From positions 21,852,603-21,916,602 of the forward strand of contig CM071579.1 of assembly GCA_036426205.1 (NCBI GenBank): a stretch of DNA of 64,000 bases, in the 5' to 3' direction. Below, piece by piece: positions 1 through 12,335 of this stretch (its first letter is position 1; each line of letters begins with the position of its first letter). The stretch comes from Ascaphus truei (taxonomy: Eukaryota > Chordata > Amphibia > Anura > Ascaphidae). Position numbers and translations under genes: made by a program. Below the pieces are notes generated by a model, which did not search any database, was not told where the DNA came from, and was given only the letters and a program-made list of their open reading frames with translations.

Positions 1-165
1 TACCAGACCACCAGGCTCAGAAATAGCTGAGCCTATAGGTCTGTCCTGGTGAACAGCTATAACACATGATAGCCAAATGCTCTTAAAAAAGAATGAACAT
101 ACAGTAGCCCTCTCAGACCACACTCTGTGGGTCTAACACTCAAAATATAAACTAATTAGGAGATA
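1..165. other. No recognisable feature
   Basis: AT-rich sequence without a gene, a tandem repeat or a clear terminal repeat that I can support. Confidence 0.4.
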
Positions 166-212
166 GTCAGAGCGTTGTGCTTCCCATGATGAAGGCTCCG
201 AAACGCTCTGAC
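166..212 (+). repeat. Hairpin with hammerhead-like apex
   Basis: GTCAGAGCGTT (166-176) is the exact reverse complement of AACGCTCTGAC (202-212), an 11-bp perfect stem. The loop holds ATGATGA (186-192) followed by GGCTCC and GAAAC (200-204). This resembles the CUGANGA / stem II / GAAAC order of a hammerhead core, but C3 is changed and stem II is only two pairs. The layout matches the much better motif at 23590. A relic of the same repeat type is inferred. Confidence 0.4.
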
Positions 213-785
213 AGTGAGGAAAGCACCAGACCTCTCCGACTAGCCTGCGCACCTGGTAGTAGCGCCTGGCCTGCCCAACATATGTTTCACCGTTGTGACA
301 CTATAGGGAGCTTTCTTTCTTTTCTTTGTTCATCACAGTATATCTTCCCAGTCAGCACCACCCTAGTATTATTTATTGCAGTTCCAGTCATCACACAGGT
401 TATCCATCTACCCTCCTCTCTGATGTTGTGCGAGATACACATTTGACCTCGTTCAGGGGTCATTTTTCTTGTGTAGAAATCAAATAAACTCAATTAAATA
501 AGAGCAAAACCCTTACTTGTTATGACAGATAATGGCAGCAATGTTACACACACCAAAAAAGTTACATATGCAACTCTGGCAGCTCTGAAATACTGTGTGA
601 ATAAGAAGCTTGAGCTACTATGGGATTGATATATTAATATGTTTAACAATGTTAATATTATGTAGTTTTACTGGATATTCTAGATTGGCTATTCTTTTCT
701 TGCCTCTTTATACATAGGCAAGGTAAGCTCGGCAGTGCATGCTATAAATTGGCAATAGATTTTGGCAGTATATTAGATCTTAGTC
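213..785. other. No recognisable feature
   Basis: Unique-looking AT-rich sequence. The 89-codon open frame at 177-446 has no family signature and overlaps the repeat hairpin, so it is not called as a gene. Confidence 0.35.
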
Positions 786-3165
786 AATCTCTCCTCTCCC
801 TGTCCACGTGGCAGTCATCTATCGCCCACCTACCTCTAATCATTCCCCTCTGCCTTTCTCTCTCACTTTGAATCCTAGCTCTCTTTCTTTCTCTCCTAAG
901 ACTCCCCTGTTCTTCTCCTTGGGGACTTCAACTACCACATTGATGACCCCTCTCTCCCATGGGCTGCCCACTTTCTCTCTCTAACATCTTCTTTTGGCCT
1001 TCAACAGTGGACTGCAGCCAGCACCCACAAGGATGGCCACTATCTAGATCTGGTTTTCACTAAAAACGTTTCTCTCTCTGATTTCTCAATTTCTTCCTTT
1101 CCTCTCTCTGACCATCATCTCATCTCATTTTCTCTCTCTCGCTTCTCCCCTTCTCCATCTCCATCTACCCCTCGTTTCTGCAGAAACCTACACTCTATTA
1201 ACCTACCAGCCTTTGAGTCCACTTTACGCTCCTCTCTCCCCTCTCTCAGTTCTGGTCTAGGCCCTGACAACCTGGTTAGGAACTACAACACTGCCTTATC
1301 CTCCTCTCTTGATCTACATACCCGCTTTCTCTCTGCCATTCTCATCCTTCTAACCCCAGACCCTGGCTAAATTCCCATATGCGCATGCTGCGTTCCTCCA
1401 CTCGTTCCTCTGAATGCCTCTGTAGGAAATCTCACACTCTCACAGACTTCCTTCACTACAAATTTATGCTATGCTGTTTCAACTCTGCCCTCTTTCACGC
1501 TAAACAAACCTACTTTTCTTCACTAATCAACACACAGAAATCTAACCCACACTGGCTCTTCTCTGTCTTTGACTCTCTACTCAAACCACCCTCAGCTGCC
1601 TCTTCTTCTTCCTCCATCTCACCTCAGGACTTTGCTGACTATTTTAAGGAAAAGGTGGAATCCATAAATCAGAACATCCCTTCTGTTTCCTCCTCCCATC
1701 CTACATCGTTTCCCAACTCTCCTCATGCCCTCCTTGGCTCTTTGTATGCTGTCTCAGAGGAGAATGTGTCACTGCTGATCTCTTTCTCTCCCTCTACCAC
1801 TTGCCCTCTTGACCCCATTCCCTCCCATCTCCTAAAAAGAATTGTTCCTACTATAACCCCTACGCTCACACACATTTTTAACTCCTCCCTCTACTCAGGT
1901 ACCTTTCCCTCCTCCTTCAAACATGCAACAGTTATACCATTACTCAAAAACAGCAAGCTTGACCCTACCTGTCTTTCTAACTATCAAACTGTCTCCCTCC
2001 TGCCTTTTGCCTCTAAACTCCTTGAACGTCTTGTATTCTCTCACTTGCTCCACTTTCTCAACACCCATTCTCTCTTAGACCCTCTACAATCTGGCTTCCG
2101 CACTGCTCACTCCACTGAAACAGCCCTCACTAAAATAACTAATGACCTCCATGCTGCCAAAGACAGAGGTCATTACACTCTGCTCATACTGTATTACTCA
2201 ACCTCTCTGCAGCATGTGACACTGTGGACCACCCTCTTCTCCTTCACATTCTCCATACTCTTGGTATTCGTAACAAAGCTCTATCCTGGATCTCCTCTTA
2301 CCTCTCTCATCGTACTTTCAGTGTCTCTTCAGCTAAAACGTCCTTCGCCTCTATTGATCTCTCTGTGGGGGAACCCCAGGGCTCTGTCCTGGGACCTCCT
2401 CTCTTTTCTCTGTAGATATTTTCTCTAGGTGAGCTAATCACAACTCTTGGGTTTAAATATCACCTCTATGCTGACGACACTCAAATGTACTTTTCAACTC
2501 CTTACACCTGCTCTATGGATCAAAGTTTCTGAATGTCTCTCTTCAATATCATCCTGGATGGCCCTCCGCTGACTTAAACTTAACATGGCAAAAACCGAGC
2601 TCTTCATACATCCTCCAAAACCTGGACCTACTACCTCCTTCCACATTTCTGTTGGTAGTACTATCATTCACCTAGTAGCCCAAGCACGCTGCCTAGGGGT
2701 CACACTCAACTCCTCTCTCACATTCTCCTCTCTCATTCAAAACATTTCTAAACCTGTCGCTTTTTCCACCAAAATATTACAAAGATACGCCCTTTCCTCT
2801 GTTGCTCGACAGCTAAAACTTTGACTCAGGCCCTCATTCTCTCCCATCTCGATTACTGTAACCTCCTGCTGTCCGGCCTTCCGGCCTCTCACCTGTCTCC
2901 CCTACAATCTATCCTAAACACTGCTACCAGAATCACTACTCTTTGCTAAATCTGTCTCAGTGTCTCCCCTGCTCAAATCACTCTCCTGGCTTCCCATCAA
3001 ATCCTGCATCTCACTCTCAATTATCCTCCTCACTTTTAAAGCTTACACTCTACTGCCCCTCCTACTTCTCAGCCCTAATTTCTCGCTACGCACCATCCCG
3101 ACTCTTGCGTTCTTATCAAGAATGTCTTCTCTATACCCCCTTTGTATCTGAAGCCCTCTCCTGCC
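786..3165 (+). mobile_element. Broken L2-clade LINE (endonuclease and reverse transcriptase)
   Basis: The remains of a non-LTR retrotransposon polyprotein run left to right. The C-terminal half of the apurinic endonuclease is at about 800-1130, with a GDFN box near 921 and a SDHH box near 1106. A linker follows, then the reverse transcriptase from about 1780. It shows the SGFR..HSTETAL box near 2090, motif A near 2200, the [10 protein letters not shown] form of motif B (2366-2398), and YADDT of motif C (2467-2481). The C-terminal SWLPIK..LTFKAY block is near 2985-3045. These signatures fit the L2/CR1 group, with L2 the closest. The copy is dead: the frame changes near 2195, stops lie at about 2416 and 2822, and the first aspartate of motif A reads as asparagine. 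There is no 5' ORF1 and the left end is cut inside the endonuclease, as is usual for 5'-truncated LINEs. The exact 3' end is unclear and may reach 3360. Confidence 0.88.
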
Positions 3166-3900
3166 TTAAACCTTTCTCACTGACCCCTGCCACACACGCT
3201 GCTCTTTGGACATACCTGCAGTCTCACGCTGGTAGTGAGGTACTGCTATATGCACTGTGTCCTACGGTAGCTCTTCTGGGTTATTGCTGTGAACGGGACT
3301 TGTTTATTGGCCTTTTGGACTGGTTTATATACCATCTTCTCGGACTGCCCTATCCCTACCAATAGGGTACTTGGGAGGATTGTCCAGTGCCCCCCGGTGG
3401 TGCCACCTACCTGAGATTTGGGGACATCTGCGGAGTACACCCGGTGTGTGACGAGAGAGGTTCCCTTCTCAGCAAGATCCGGTCGTGATGTGGTAACATG
3501 TGAATTGTCATATGACATGCTCCTTTTATTCCTCTTTGATGTACGCACAATACTTACCATTTTTATATATTTTTATATACATTTAATACATTATGAGCGT
3601 CGTGCGCTGTTTTTTTTGTCTTTTTTCTACTGTTTAATTCTGAGATTATGAAACGAGTCGCTATTTCTGTGATTTATGAGTAAGCCTATCTATAAACTCA
3701 TATAGGTTATTAGCAAAGTTTGTTCGTCCATATAAAAATCCGTTGAGAGAACCAAATTTACTCAACAGTGACAATAGCTCGATATACTGCTTTATTTTGG
3801 TGTGATTGATTGTTTAAGTGTGTTGTTAGTTTTTTAGAATTGGTCAGGGATTTCATTTTGCCAATTCTTTGTTTAATTTTAGAAGCATTACTAATAAAAG
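3166..3900. other. LINE tail or unassigned repeat remnant
   Basis: The first 200 bases may be the L2 3' UTR. After that, 3290-3640 has the look of a separate dispersed repeat (a GC-rich block followed by AT-rich sequence containing repeated tttttatata), but no termini could be found. The rest is AT-rich and unassigned. Confidence 0.3.
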
Positions 3901-4330
3901 TTACATTTTTTTTGTATCACTTTTTTTTTTATTGAGAACAACATACATCCAAATGATAACGACAATGTCATAGGCACATGACATGACTTTTCAACTGAGT
4001 TAAACAACATGTTGTCCCAAAATGGGTATTTTTCAGTTGGTGGGGGGGGAAGGTCTAAGGGGGGGGGGGGGGACATACGGGGGGGGGGGTGGGGGGAGGA
4101 TGGGGGAACTCTGTTTTCTTCCTCCCTTTCCATCAGTATGAGGACGGCCTAATGCCGGCCTAGTCCTAGTGGGCCGCTCCATGAGTCCCAGGTATTCCGA
4201 AACTGTGGCATTTTTTTATTGAGCATTGCTGTAAGTTTATCCATGGCCATGACCTCGTCTATTCTTCTCAACACCGTGTTTCTCGCTGGATAAAAGTTAC
4301 TTTTTAAGTACAGCTATAACCATTACTTCT
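3901..4330 (-). mobile_element. L1-like LINE, 3' end only
   Basis: On the minus strand 4190-4330 encodes a short peptide, MAMDKLTAMLNKKMPQFRNT, typical of the extreme C-terminus of L1-group ORF2 proteins. After it come an untranslated stretch, an AATAAA-like sequence and A-rich runs ending near 3901. A second L1-like 3' end at 25896-26660 carries the related EKLTAILSDKVAKFEAVW. This is a severely 5'-truncated copy with no reverse-transcriptase domain left. Confidence 0.65.
4041..4100. repeat. Poly-G tracts in the L1-like 3' region
   Basis: Three runs of 8 to 14 G separated by a few bases. On the minus strand these are C runs in the 3' untranslated part of the L1-like fragment. Such runs are slippage-prone and their length may be unreliable. 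Confidence 0.8.
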
Positions 4331-4454
4331 ACATTAGATAGTGAGTGCATTCCGAAGGGACATTTTTTGTTCTTTTGTTATTTAGTTGCACATCTCTAAG
4401 GGCAGGGCAGCGCCCCCCAGTTTGCACACCGCTGTCAGGGCATGGGAGAGGCTG

Positions 4455-4813
4455 TTAAAGAGTAAAGATGGGCAAATCCAACCAAATCCGTTTCCCAGAT
4501 TTTCTCACAGTTGGTCGGTTTTTAATCCGCGCAGATTCATCAAAAACCGCCATTGGATACAAACCATTGACAGACTTATGCAATCCAATCCGTGGATTCA
4601 ACAATCCGTGGCAGATTGGATTCTACAAATCCGTCGACGGGATGTGGAATCCGTGGAGTGTATCAGTAATAATAATTAAAAAAAAAAAACCCCCGCAAAC
4701 CATGATATCGCCCTTTTTGAGATTGATTTGCTGAAATCTGCGGAACAAAGGAAACGGCTGATCCGGTGCGGATCCAAATTCGCCAAATAAATTTGCCCAT
4801 CACTATTACAGCG
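4455..4813 (+). mobile_element. hAT-like MITE, family A (TAGAGATGGGC ends)
   Basis: The element spans 4463-4805 (343 bp). The left end reads TAAAGATGGGCAAATCC and the right end AATTTGCCCATCACTA, an imperfect terminal inverted repeat. The flanking 8-bp blocks TTAAAGAG (4455-4462) and TTACAGCG (4806-4813) match at 6 of 8 positions, so an aged 8-bp target duplication is likely. An 8-bp duplication and ends beginning TAG/CAG are hAT features. No transposase is encoded. Related copies lie at 47960, 58187 and, as fragments, 12689 and 27110. Confidence 0.75.
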
Positions 4814-5660
4814 TGTAGACAGCATGACATAAAACAGTAACAATGGTCTTCAGCACACGGAAAATGAAACAGACTCGTCTAGAGCTTAAAAGTAAGAATG
4901 TACAAATAGGCTAGATAAAAAATAAATATGATTTTTATATTCATAAGCATAAAACATACAGTGTATGGATTATACCAAAAAAAGGCAAAAGGTGTGTGGC
5001 TGAATACATCTACAATGTCAATGGCAGTTACACATCTGCAGCCATGTAATACAAAACAGAGAGGTACTGACCCACTTCTGGGAAGACACAATAGCCAGAG
5101 GCGAAAAAATGATGTGCAAAAAAATAAGGGGGAGAGGGAAAGAGAAAAGGGGGGAAAGAACAAGAGAGCTCACAAATAAGGCTGAAAAAAACAAACGGGC
5201 ATTAACACTAAATGAAAAAATTGGGGCAACATTTCGGGGAAGAACACCTTCTATAGGCCCGTTCCCACGTGCCCCTATTGGTACCGCGGTACTTCTCTTT
5301 CTGCTCGGATAAGAAATCCTCTATTGTGAAGGCGTTCTGCGTCTCGCCAGAACATCCAGCCATCCTGGATAGGACGCTGCTGACAACATGCTTCTCAGTC
5401 ACAAATAGCTCAGGCTAATGATTGCTAGAAATAACTCTTTCATATTTTTGGAAATAAACGCTCAGCTTTATTTTTTTATTTTTTTATTTTTTATAAATCA
5501 GACGATTTCTTCCAACATCCAGTTCCAGAATTAGAAAGACACTAATGGTGAAAATGAGCTCTGCCAGCGCATTCTCTGTGCCAGAGTCATGTTCATGGAT
5601 TCCAAAATAGAAGATTTGTTTTAAAATAGGAGATTTGTTTTATTTGTAAGAATAGTTTTA
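4814..5660. other. No recognisable feature
   Basis: AT-rich sequence with purine-rich patches at 5100-5180. Several short open frames overlap on both strands without any family signature. Confidence 0.35.
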
Positions 5661-5807
5661 CTCTCTACCACGGGTGGCCAACTCTAGTCTTCAAGAGTCT
5701 ACCGATAGGTCAGTTTCCCAGTATATCTTTGCTTCTGCACAGGTGGCTCAATCAGTAGCTTCGTCGAAGACTCTTGAGGACTGGAGGTAGCTATCCCTAC
5801 TCTAAAC
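5661..5807 (+). mobile_element. hAT-like MITE, family B (GGTGGCCAACTC ends)
   Basis: The element spans 5669-5799. Its left end reads CACGGGTGGCCAACTCTAG and the right end carries the inverted form (CTGGAGGTAGCTATCCCTA). The flanks CTCTCTAC (5661-5668) and CTCTAAAC (5800-5807) match at 6 of 8 positions. The centre has the family's 'gcttctgcacaggtggctc' core. It is non-coding and internally shortened compared with the copy at 7615. Confidence 0.75.
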
Positions 5808-7524
5808 AGATGTAGCTGGTGACATCGGTTCTCCAATTGTAATGTCTTAGTTATGATATATTGCAATATAATGTATCGGCATTACCATTGCATTCTGCAG
5901 AAACATTGGGATATTCTGTGTTACACCATTATATGTTGTATAACTGTGGCCAATATCCATACATATATAACGTTATGTTATATGTCACCCCATTTGGTTC
6001 TTACTCTACACAGCAATTCCATGTTCTCATCCATTACACCTTCTGGAAGATTTACCATTTTAAAACAAGGAGCCTTCACCGCCTCATACATCCACTTCTA
6101 TCCTCACTCCCTATTCTGATTCACAAGCATTATATCTGCTCAGAAGGCCGCTGATTCTGAAACCTGGCTGTTTTGTACAGAGCTGTTTCAATATGTCGGA
6201 AGCTTGTCTGGTAATGAAGGAGTTATATGATTTGTAGGTTGAATGGTCTTATTAAATGGCTTCAAGCAAACTATTGACACAGATAGAGGATGGCACTGTA
6301 ATAGCCCATAGTGTAGACAGAATGAAAGCAGGATAGAAGGGATACCTTTCTTGACTAAGTAACTACTGGTTAAAAAGAGTGTAAGCTTACAGCATCACTC
6401 AGGTCTCTTCATCCAATAGTTACAAAAGAAAAGGAAACGTCACGTATACATGTGTATAAATGTGCCATGCTACTTCCGTTTCCGGTTCTTACTTTCATTC
6501 TGTCTATGCAAACATTTGAAAGCGTGAGAGGGCAGCATGGGAGAAGTTGATAGAACGGGTGATATTCCGGAGGAAAAGCCTGTTTATAAAATGCATGTGT
6601 TTAACGGCAATAACTTATGACATCTAATCAATGCACGATTGCGTCCTACTGGGGCCGGGGGTGGGAGACATTGTAACAATGTGTATTGTTTCTGCATAAT
6701 GAGCAGTCTCAATACGATTCAAGTAAAGGGCTTTGTCTGCATGCTTCACAGTTTTCCATTCTGCATTCTTATTTAATGGCTTGACATCCTACGACAATTA
6801 TCATTATTTCTGTCCAATTTTCTCTCTGAAGTAGCTTCGACACAGATCAATGCATCTTACGGTCTTTCTTTATGGTGCAGTAACATTAGATACTGACAGC
6901 TGGAAAACTTAATTGGTCCAGTGACAGAAAATGGAATGACTGTTCGCAGAGTCACTTATTCCATCTGACCTTGCATTTAAATCAAAGGTAAATGCTCATT
7001 TCATTTCCAACATGGAACATGCAAAAATGAAACAGACACCATCAGTTAGATGATGCCTTAGACCAATAGGCTTGTTTTGTTTTCTGCAGGGCTTATTACA
7101 GTGTTCTTTATCAATGACTCCTATTTTAAATAACACAGGGGATTGCTTCGACTGCGGTCTCCTTTTTTTTGTATTGGGATTGATATAAATAATATAACAT
7201 TATTTAGCAAGATAAAACCTCTAAATGAATAGGTTGTAATAGGATATGCCGGGGGCCGTGAGTTTGTGTGTTGGCGCCTGCTATATTTTATTCTGGTTTC
7301 TGCAAAGAGGTGAGGAAAAGTTTTATTGCCAGCGATAGCTACAGCGGTTTGCATCTTTCTTTGTTACACGTTAACACTTTAGTCTAGACGTGTTCAGTAC
7401 TGGTGTAACATGTAATTAATGTGTCATGTTCGCAATTTTTTTTATGCATTTTTCGGTGGTAGCAGGCAGTTGACACGATGAGCATGATTTTGCTAGGTTA
7501 TTTTCCATCACTTATCCAATACTC
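5808..7524. other. Unique AT-rich sequence, possible conserved non-coding stretch
   Basis: No repeat termini or coding signature were seen. The part at about 6780-7080 is AT-rich, of high complexity and free of CpG-rich repeat traces, so it could include a conserved regulatory element. This is only an impression from composition. Confidence 0.25.
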
Positions 7525-7614
7525 TATTAGATTGCAAGCTCTTGAGGGCAGGTGCTATTTGTACTGCTGTATTCATCTACCTATGCTCCCCATATTCAGG
7601 CGGTTCTGTTAGAG
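7525..7614 (+). repeat. L2/SINE-type 3' tail fragment
   Basis: The phrase ATTAGATTGCAAGCTCTTGA followed by 'gggcaggtgctatttgtact' matches the tail seen at 12888-12925 and, inverted, at 29200. Such tails are shared by L2-type LINEs and the SINEs that use them. Only about 80 bp remains. Confidence 0.55.
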
Positions 7615-7787
7615 CAGAGGTGGGTAACTCCAGTCCTCAAGGGCCACCAACAGGTCAGGTTGAAAGGATATCCCTGCTTCAGTACAGGTGGCTCAAAGAC
7701 TGATTGAGCCACGTGTGCTGAAGCAGGAATACCCTGAAACCCTGACCTGTTGGTGGCTCTTAAAGACTAGAGTTGTCTAGCCCGGTG
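7615..7787 (+). mobile_element. hAT-like MITE, family B
   Basis: The left end reads CAGAGGTGGGTAACTCCAG and the right end is its imperfect inverse ending CTAGCCCGGTG. The inner part is a near-palindrome around 'caggtggctcaaagactgattgagccac'. A clear 8-bp duplication is not visible next to these ends, so the exact limits are uncertain by a few bases. Confidence 0.72.
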
Positions 7788-9342
7788 TGAGAGGTGTCTG
7801 CAACCCCCATTGTGTAGCTGATATGGGTTGGACCCCTAGTTAATTGCTATGCAAAACATTGCCGCTTTAAAGGCATTGAATTTCATATCCATTGAAATGT
7901 AGACCTCTGTCTGAGAAAAGACCTCCCTTTGTGCCAGGGTAGCTCAGGGATTTCGAGGCCACAGTGCTTGTTTTGTGTTAGGACGTTCACAGCTGTCAGG
8001 CATTGGTTCTCCTCCAAATTCCCAGTTCCTGATTCCAATAAAGGCAAAGGACGAAAATGTCGGGTGTCGAGTCTGTGCTAGCAGGAAACGCTAATTAATT
8101 TCCAACTTCTAATGGGGGGGTGTCTCTGCTGGGAGGCTCTATTGCACCAGCAGCGAAGGGGTTAAAAGTCTGCCCGATCGCAATTCCATAGCGTTTTAAA
8201 GCTGCAGTTCAAGCAATACCCTATATGTGTGTTTTTTTTTAAATAAATCAGTTCTGTACTATGAGAAAATACTTGTAGCATTTAAAAAAACACACACAAA
8301 AAAACAATTTAGAGACATTTTTAACGTATTCTAATGGAACAGGCATTTTTGTTCCTCTAGCAACCATTTACAAAGTCACATCTTCTTCCCTTCTGAAACA
8401 GCATCACCTTTTTGAGCCCTGCCCTCTCTAGCAGTGAACCAATTGAATCTAGTGCCTGCCTGGTCACATGATCTTCCTCACAGAAGAGGAACCATGATGC
8501 ATTTAGTGAACCCCCGGCCGAATCGTCAGCGATCGATTACAGGAGAACGGATCGATCAGCAACTTAGCTAATCATTTGTCAGTCTGCAGATTGTATTGTC
8601 CATATTGAATACACATTCTTTTAAAACGACAGCTTGAACTGTAGCTTTAAGACAATGTTTCCCAAACGTAACATCTGATTCAGTGTTTTCGCCATTAAAT
8701 TGATGCTAAGGCGCAGTAACGTTCACCCCGCACCTGTTACATTAATAATTGAATGAACCTATTTTTCCTGGTATGCATTTGCAACAAAGTCTTCGAAATA
8801 GGCGAGCGTCAATAAAAAGAGTTAACTAGCAGCATCGCTGCTCAATACCAAAATATCTGCGGCATATTATATGTTACATATATTACTATGGGGTCAGACA
8901 ATAAAATAAAACACATACGCAATGATATACGTGAAAATCGTTATTCCCCTTTCATTTTCGTTAAAAAAAATTGATACAAAAAAGACTTCTCTACACACCT
9001 TTTGTTGTCTAGCCTTTGTGTTAAGACACGCCACTAACCTCTGTATGATTTTGTTTACGTTTGGGGCACATGGAAGAAAATGAAATAAATTAAGATTCTT
9101 GCATTAGATGAAGCTACATTAACAAACTGCAGAGCATCAAAACAAGTCTCTCTTTGTGTTGTTACATTAACACTCAGACTGCAGGTTTTTACAGCAAGTG
9201 TCATGAACAACACACCTGTGAGCACATGACCTGTGTATGTGTTGAGGGTTACTACACACAGCTGCCAAGCTGACCCACTTTTCACCCCTGCAGGGTCCAT
9301 CAAATGAGTAATATCTCCTCTCAATCCGTCACAAATATCACC
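7788..9342. other. No recognisable feature
   Basis: Mostly unique AT-rich sequence. A short A-rich/CA-rich stretch at 8282-8306 is low complexity. The open frame at 9055-9324 on the minus strand has no recognisable domain. Confidence 0.35.
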
Positions 9343-9550
9343 TTAAGGCCGAGTCCATAGTAGAACGCGCTAGCTTCCGCGCTCCTCTGTGACCCGGCGT
9401 CGCGCTTGAAATACAAACTTGTTTGTATTGCGAAGTGCCGCTCTCCCTGTAGCGCATGTGCTAGCGTGCATGCACTATGCGCATATGCATTGGCGTCCTA
9501 GTGTTTGTTTCGCTCCGTATCCTGCACTATGGACGCAGGATGTTCAAGTT
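9343..9550 (+). mobile_element. CpG-rich MITE candidate
   Basis: The block starts TTAAGGCCGAGTCCATAGTA and ends near 'gcactatggacgcagg', giving a weak inverted relation through CCATAGT / ACTATGG. Inside are many GCGC and GCAT words, in sharp contrast to the AT-rich flanks. The beginning resembles the inverted end of the element at 48843-49110 (AAGGCCGCGATAACAG). A Harbinger-like non-autonomous element is likely. The target duplication is unclear. Confidence 0.5.
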
Positions 9551-10900
9551 ATCCTGGCTATATTAAATATCTCAAATGAAGAATGACCCCAAGGTTGCGC
9601 CTCGCTTTGCATTCTCCTTCAGCACTTTGGACCAGCTCTATAAAAGCTCATGAAATCAGATATAATGACACCACCTAAAATAGGAAGGGATGTTGTGTTT
9701 CCCGAGGTTAAAGTGTATCCTCAAAACCATAACACATGGAAACAGAACGACATTCTACACCCGATTAGCATAGCTTTCCCGTTATTGTACCATGACATTG
9801 CGTCTTCTTCCAATAACTTGACATTATGTATGCATTGGCGTAACTCTGATCCTGGATGTGGAAAGAAAGAGGACAGGAGAGGGAAATAACACTGAAAATA
9901 ATGCTACTGTATGTCAGTGTTCTCATGCCTAACTTTGCCGTTCCACCCATCCAGACCATGTAAAATCCCTAATGCAGGGTCTGTATGTACTGTGAGTAAC
10001 ACAAAGTTTAGGTAACACTGAGTCCCCACGTTAACCTTAATGGACTTTTGAAGATATACAATGTTTTAACGCCTTATTTGCATATTATTTGCTTCTCTTT
10101 AACATCCATTAAAGTTAAAACAATGCTCTTCCCAGGAGAAAGCCTAACTTAATGTTACGTTACTGCCCTTGGAAGATGCACCTTTAGATGGATAGTGACC
10201 TAACATAGGTGTGTGGTTCTGGGTCTTAATGAGTTAATGCAGATTTCAATACGTTAGTTTGTACATCAAACACAGTGAGGAGGAGATGATGGACATGCTG
10301 TAAGAAATGTATTCTATCCATCTTACAGAACCCAAGACTCATTTATATGCAATGCACTGATCACAGCTTGCTCCAGACACCTGAATAACACAATGTGAAA
10401 CACTGCAGACACAAAGCATTGTGGTTATGGATATGCAAATGAGCACATTCAGGCAGTTGGAACACGCTACAACAGGCTCTATGCAGCATATGAATTAACT
10501 TTAAAGTTTTTGTACCCTGTATTTGTATTTCTTAATGCATTTAAAGGCAACTTTAAAACTCTTTGGAAGGACATCTTGGGTCAGAGTGAAGTGAGCATAT
10601 ACAGTGCATTAAATGTGACATTTTACTAAATGGCTGTATAAACATAAAGCAGCAATACAATAAATGTTCCCAGAGGTCTGGTGTCTGTGAAAATAAAGTT
10701 ATAGGTTCCAGATAATTGGGCACATGGTCGCCCTCTCTCTCTCTATTCAAATTTTGAGCTGCGGTACAGAGAGAGGAAGGAGAGGACACGGCTTCTGGGG
10801 CCCCTTCCAAAGGCACAATGAACTTTCCATCCACTTCCAGACCTGAATATGAAAAATGCCAGTGACATTATTATTATTATTATACCTGTATCGTTTCCCG
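9551..10900. other. No recognisable feature; short ATT microsatellite
   Basis: Unique AT-rich sequence. An (ATT)n tract of about five units sits at 10867-10883, just before the fold-back element. Confidence 0.4.
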
Positions 10901-11146
10901 AATACAGGACACATCCCCCTAAAACAAGAGGGAACCGGCACTCCGGAGGCCTTCATACAAAAGAGAAGACATTTTAATCCACCAGATCGACGTTTCGGTA
11001 AAATACACTGAATACATTGTCATGTTGACAAAGGTCAGTGTATTTGACCGAAACGTCGATCTGTGTGGATTAAAATGTCTTCTATTTGGAAGGAAGACCT
11101 CTGGAGTGCCGATTCCCTCTTGTTTTAGGAGGATGTGTCCTGTATT
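10901..11146. mobile_element. Fold-back repeat with hammerhead-like apex
   Basis: The outer ends AATACAGGACACATCC (10901) and GGATGTGTCCTGTATT (ending 11146) are exact reverse complements. Imperfect pairing continues inward for about 100 bp on each side. It includes ATCGACGTTTCGGT on the left and ACCGAAACGTCGAT on the right. The apex (11024-11062, + strand) reads TTGACAA, then GGTCA / TGACC closing a 7-nt loop, then GAAAC. This is a degenerate hammerhead core with C3 and G8 changed. No coding capacity. I infer a head-to-head insertion of a Penelope-like or retrozyme-like element. Confidence 0.65.
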
Positions 11147-11603
11147 ATAGGTCTCTCCAGCGGGGGATGGTTTCTGTGCACCCAAGGCAGCAACATAAAT
11201 CCAGTGAGTGCACCTAATTTCTTTCTTCTTTTCCTGAATAGACAGGAGGCAGCCATCTTTGTTTTGGTGATACTGTTTGGGTTCAGGTGGTATGGCACAC
11301 TGGCTAGCTGTACACTTAAGAATATTCCAACCGTAAGTAAGGACACTACTGGCCTAATTAAACAGTGTAGTAGGAGAGTCAGTACTAGGACAGTGAAATG
11401 TTCTGATTCCCGTGTTCAGATCCTTCATGTTATTTATTTATTTATGTTATTGAGTCCAGTAGTACAGTGGGTGGTATACCCTGTGTGTAAGGATGCTTGA
11501 AAAATCAATAAGGAAGAGCAAAGTAGATCCTGACAGTTCAGTATATTTGTGAGGCAGAGTACTGCTGAGGCTCATATAATTCCGAATAACATAATTATTG
11601 ATG
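11147..11603. other. No recognisable feature
   Basis: This may contain the remainder of the fold-back element. The 121-codon open frame at 11135-11500 starts inside the right arm of the fold-back and shows no domain. Confidence 0.3.
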
Positions 11604-11782
11604 CACTAGCTCAGGAGTGGCCAACTCCAGTCATCAATGGCCACTAACAGGTCATGTTTTAAGGATCTTCAGCACATGTGGCTCAATCAGCGACTGGCCC
11701 ACCTGTTCTGAAGCACATTGGACCATTGTTGGTGGCCATTGAGGACTGTAGTTTGCCGACCCCCCCCCCCCCTGACCTAGCA
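11604..11782 (+). mobile_element. hAT-like MITE, family B
   Basis: The element spans 11612-11774. The left end is CAGGAGTGGCCAACTCCAG. The right end carries the inverse 'gaggactgtagtttgccgac', followed by a run of 12 to 13 C and TG. The flanks CACTAGCT and ACCTAGCA agree at 5 of 8 positions, so they are a weak duplication. The C run at the right terminus is probably local slippage. Confidence 0.68.
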
Positions 11783-12335
11783 TCTATTCATTGCACACCC
11801 TCAATGACAGCTTACACTTATTTGGAGATCTTACCACTAGACGTTAGAGAAAAAAATGCACATTATGCGAAACAAAAGTTAATAAGTCTTGTCGAAGTCT
11901 AAATTAATGATAATTATTTGCCTCTGGGTTTTGTTACTCGCTGGGTTGGAAGAAAAACTGGAAGGCACAAATAATGCTGACTTTTATAAGAAGTGCTTTA
12001 ATAAACAACCTAGTTTATCCTGCCGTGTAAATACAGAATATCATGTTACCAAGACCCACGTTCTCTATATTATTCTGTCATAAGATCTAAAGGTGTAATC
12101 AATACTTAATTACGCAATTAATTAAAACCGATAGTATCCTTGAAAACTTTTCATGAAATGTCCATGTAAATGGGACTGCATGGAGTTAACGTTGGCGCTC
12201 CATCAAAGCGCGGCCACGGGAAGCGGCGGCCATTAAACCAGAAACGCGAGAGGAGGGAACTTTATTTTTCATTTCCAACAGGACGTGATCTAAGCTTAAA
12301 AAAAGTTTTCCTCAGGCACGATGTAGCCATTAGCT
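11783..12335. other. No recognisable feature
   Basis: Unique-looking sequence. The GC-rich piece at 12190-12260 is short and has no termini that I can match. Confidence 0.3.
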